NCBI RefSeq assembly: GCF_000427465.1
Contig: NZ_ATYB01000009.1
Location: 1-64,000, forward strand
DNA length: 64,000 nt
DNA from: Sinorhizobium arboris LMG 14919
GTDB taxonomy: Bacteria > Pseudomonadota > Alphaproteobacteria > Rhizobiales > Rhizobiaceae
Reading direction: 5' to 3'
The position numbers and the translations under genes are program-made. The notes under the pieces are model-generated. The model searched no databases. It worked only from the letters and a program-made list of their open reading frames with translations, and was not told where the DNA came from. This document shows positions 62,174 through 64,000 of this stretch, piece by piece; positions within the stretch are counted from its first letter, which is position 1; every line of letters begins with the position of its first letter.

Positions 62174-62453
62174 TGGTGGTCGGCGACGAGGAATTGATCC
62201 TCAGGGGCCACGGTGTCCGGTAAGACGACGACGCGTATCGGACTCCGCGGCCGCCGGACCAACGACATGGCCCTGCCGAAAGACAGGCAGAGCGCCAAAG
62301 GACACAACCAGCCGGCTGCAGGGCGACTGAACGGCCCGGGCCGCCGTCATGCCGAAGTGCCTTGGGTTCTCGACACCGAGATTCACCATACCTGAAAGAC
62401 GAGGAGCCCGGCACACCGTCGCGCGCCTTCTTTCGCAGAAGTCTCGCCGCTCG

Positions 62454-63641
62454 CTAAACCGCCCCGGGGTTCCAGCCGCGCCCTCTGCTGCCAAACATTT
62501 CGTATCCGTCCTTGGTGACGGCGAGCGTATCCTCGAGCTTGATGAAACCGCGCTCCGGGTGAAGCATCGTCGTCTCGACGGAAACGACCATTCCTGCCTC
62601 CAGGGGTCGATCCGCATCTACGCCTTCATAGGCGACGGGGTGGTTGGTCATCAGGAACGGCGCTTCGTGGCTGATGAGACCCATGCCGTGGCAGAAGAAG
62701 TCGGTAAAGGCGGCGGACGGCGAGCTTTTCAAAACCTCTTCCGCCGAGGCGATCATCTCACTGCCCGTTGCCCCGGCCCTGATCCTGGCAAAGGCCGCCT
62801 GCTGGACCGAATCGACTTCAGCCAGCAGGTCCTCGAGCTCCGCATCGGGCTCGCCGAGCACGCCCATCCGGCAAAGGTCACCGATATAGCCCTGGTAGTT
62901 GCCGCCGGAATCAATCGAAAGCACCTCACCCTTCGCCCATGCCTGCGGCGAGGCCGCACGGTTGTGACTGGCACCCAGCGTCAGCAGGCAATACTCGAAA
63001 TGCAGCCCACGATTGGTTTCTTCTCGCCTGAGCCGTTCAATGATCTCGCCCTTGGTGGATCCCTCGCGTGCAGCCGCGATGGTGGCTAGCATTGAATCGG
63101 TGATCAGTTCGGAGGCAACCTTGAGCTTCTCCAGCTCCTGCGGTGTCTTGATCGAACGCAGCCGCTCGAGCGTGTGCGTCGCGTCCACGAAACGCGCAGC
63201 TTCAAGGCGAGAAGCCAAGAGATCCCGCGCATCGGCGGGCAGGAAGGGCGGTTCGATGCCGATCCGAGCACCCGCCTTACCGATCTTCCTCAGGTGCTCG
63301 ACCGCAAGAGCTGCTGCGTCGAGTGTACCCCAGGTCGCCGTATGAACGGCGGGTGTCCAGAAAGGGTTGTTCTGGTGTTCTCCCCCTTCCATGCGGTTGC
63401 CGATATACGCCGAGTGATCGGGAGAGCCCTTCTCATAAACGACGATCGGCAGATAACGGCTGTGGCCAATAGCATCCATCGCGGCGAAGAAGATGAACCT
63501 GTAGCCGCCCAGCAGGTACTGCGTGTTGTGCTTGGATGTGGCGAGCAGAACGTCAATGCCCGCCTCCTCCATGAGCTTGTCGAGTTTCGCCGCATCGAAG
63601 GGCGGCCCCGCCGCCCGCATTTGTGTTGGGCTGATATCCAC
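62454..63641 (-). CDS. M24-family Xaa-Pro dipeptidase-like protein
   Basis: A 395-residue creatinase/aminopeptidase-P-fold protein. The metal-binding core includes SIDSGGNYQGYIGDLCRMGVLGE, FCHGMGLISHEAPFL and EAGMVVSVETTMLHPERGFIKLEDTLAVT. Asp, Asp, His, Glu, Glu ligands appear in order. It may be a peptidase or a creatinase-like hydrolase. The adjacent cupin gene runs the same way. Confidence 0.88.
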   Translation of the reverse strand: MDISPTQMRAAGPPFDAAKLDKLMEEAGIDVLLATSKHNTQYLLGGYRFIFFAAMDAIGHSRYLPIVVYEKGSPDHSAYIGNRMEGGEHQNNPFWTPAVHTATWGTLDAAALAVEHLRKIGKAGARIGIEPPFLPADARDLLASRLEAARFVDATHTLERLRSIKTPQELEKLKVASELITDSMLATIAAAREGSTKGEIIERLRREETNRGLHFEYCLLTLGASHNRAASPQAWAKGEVLSIDSGGNYQGYIGDLCRMGVLGEPDAELEDLLAEVDSVQQAAFARIRAGATGSEMIASAEEVLKSSPSAAFTDFFCHGMGLISHEAPFLMTNHPVAYEGVDADRPLEAGMVVSVETTMLHPERGFIKLEDTLAVTKDGYEMFGSRGRGWNPGAV

Positions 63642-63675
63642 GGAATTTCTCCCACAAAGCCGTTGTCGTGCGCCC

Positions 63676-63999
63676 TCAGGTACCGGGCGGGATCAGACGG
63701 AAATCAGGCAGATCCCGAAGCGCACGCTCGGGGCCGGCCGGTGAGTAGACCACGAAAAGCTGCATCGGGCCGGGGCCCGTGTTTCTCGTCGAGTGGAAGC
63801 GGCTTTCCGGTACATAGATAGTGCAGCCGGGCCCAACCCTCTGCGTCACCGGATCCCCGTTCTCGTCCTCCACCATCTGCTCGCCCTCTCCCGAGATGAC
63901 GAAAATGATCTCTTCCGCGCCCGGATGATTGTGACGCGCATGCCCCTCCCCACTCGGCAAATCGACCACACCACCCGAGAAGCGTTCGGCTCCGTTCAC
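63676..63999 (-). CDS. Cupin-domain protein (5' end outside the window)
   Basis: At least 107 residues of a cupin: GEGHARHNHPGAEEIIFVISGEGEQMVEDENGDPVTQRVGPGCTIYVPESRFHSTRNTG holds motif 1 (HNHPGAEE) and motif 2 (H in FHSTRN). The frame is open to the window edge, so the start is probably beyond 64000. It ends 34 bases before the M24 start and is likely co-transcribed with it. Confidence 0.8.
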   Translation of the reverse strand: MNGAERFSGGVVDLPSGEGHARHNHPGAEEIIFVISGEGEQMVEDENGDPVTQRVGPGCTIYVPESRFHSTRNTGPGPMQLFVVYSPAGPERALRDLPDFRLIPPGT

Positions 64000-64000
64000 C

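Noticed and set aside
1..64000. CRISPR arrays
   Set aside because: No regularly spaced direct repeats with unique spacers were seen. The only repeated units at short range are the Y-RNA-like elements and the LacI operators.

Overview
The window looks like part of a replicon of a rhizobium (Alphaproteobacteria, Rhizobiales, most likely Sinorhizobium/Ensifer). The reasons are the high GC content, a bioBFDAZ operon with a BioR regulator and BioR boxes, many LysR/ABC/MFS genes, and short remnants of Tn3, IS1182 and an integrase. The scattered regulators, truncated genes and unrelated catabolic modules suggest an accessory replicon (megaplasmid or chromid). That last point is inference.

Layout. 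0-6 kb: LuxR-type response regulator, MarR regulator with a gamma-carbonic-anhydrase-like protein, then chromate resistance chrB-chrA and an MFS exporter. 6-14 kb: small enzymes, an MscS channel, a periplasmic alpha/beta hydrolase, a membrane-bound AraC regulator overlapping a resolvase with a res-like site, and a methyltransferase/DedA/truncated beta-propeller operon. 14-23 kb: three LysR genes, two SDRs, a HEAT-repeat protein, an ArsR/SRPBCC pair and a ClpP paralogue. 23-29 kb: biotin operon bioBFDAZ and bioR. 29-37 kb: a periplasmic redox cluster (PQQ-type sugar dehydrogenase, CxxC micro-ORF, di-haem cytochrome) and an FAD/Rieske oxidoreductase, with IS/Tn scars. 37-41.3 kb: hydrolase, MFS exporter, and a citrate-synthase-like protein with an N-terminal HTH.

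41.7-47.4 kb is the centrepiece, an RNA-repair locus. rtcR (CARF plus sigma-54 activator) diverges from a sigma-54-type promoter that drives a Ro60/TROVE gene, then about 0.7 kb of non-coding RNA sequence, then rtcB and a strong terminator. By hand-folding, the non-coding stretch resolves into five consecutive Y-RNA-like units. Each is closed by an 8-9 bp helix carrying the same motif pair (GCGAATG-type on the 5' strand, CTCTCGTCG-type on the 3' strand). Four enclose a T-arm with GTTCGA-type loop and a stem-loop in the acceptor position, in circularly permuted tRNA order. The fifth, unit 3, is a minimal 58-nt form. A near-identical 21-bp direct repeat lies on either side of the block (41.7 kb and 49.7 kb), outside rtcR and outside the adjacent adenylate cyclase gene.

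49.7-58.5 kb: a sugar operon (binding protein, two permeases, ATPase) followed by a GH91 protein and a GH32 beta-fructosidase, both without signal peptides, controlled by a divergent LacI regulator with three regularly spaced operators. The best reading is import of difructose anhydride III or a related inulin fragment and its cytoplasmic cleavage to fructose. 58.4-64 kb: antitoxin and integrase fragments, a vapBC pair, an MHS-type transporter, an SH3 protein with an Arg/Asp-rich tail, an M24 peptidase and a cupin cut by the window edge.
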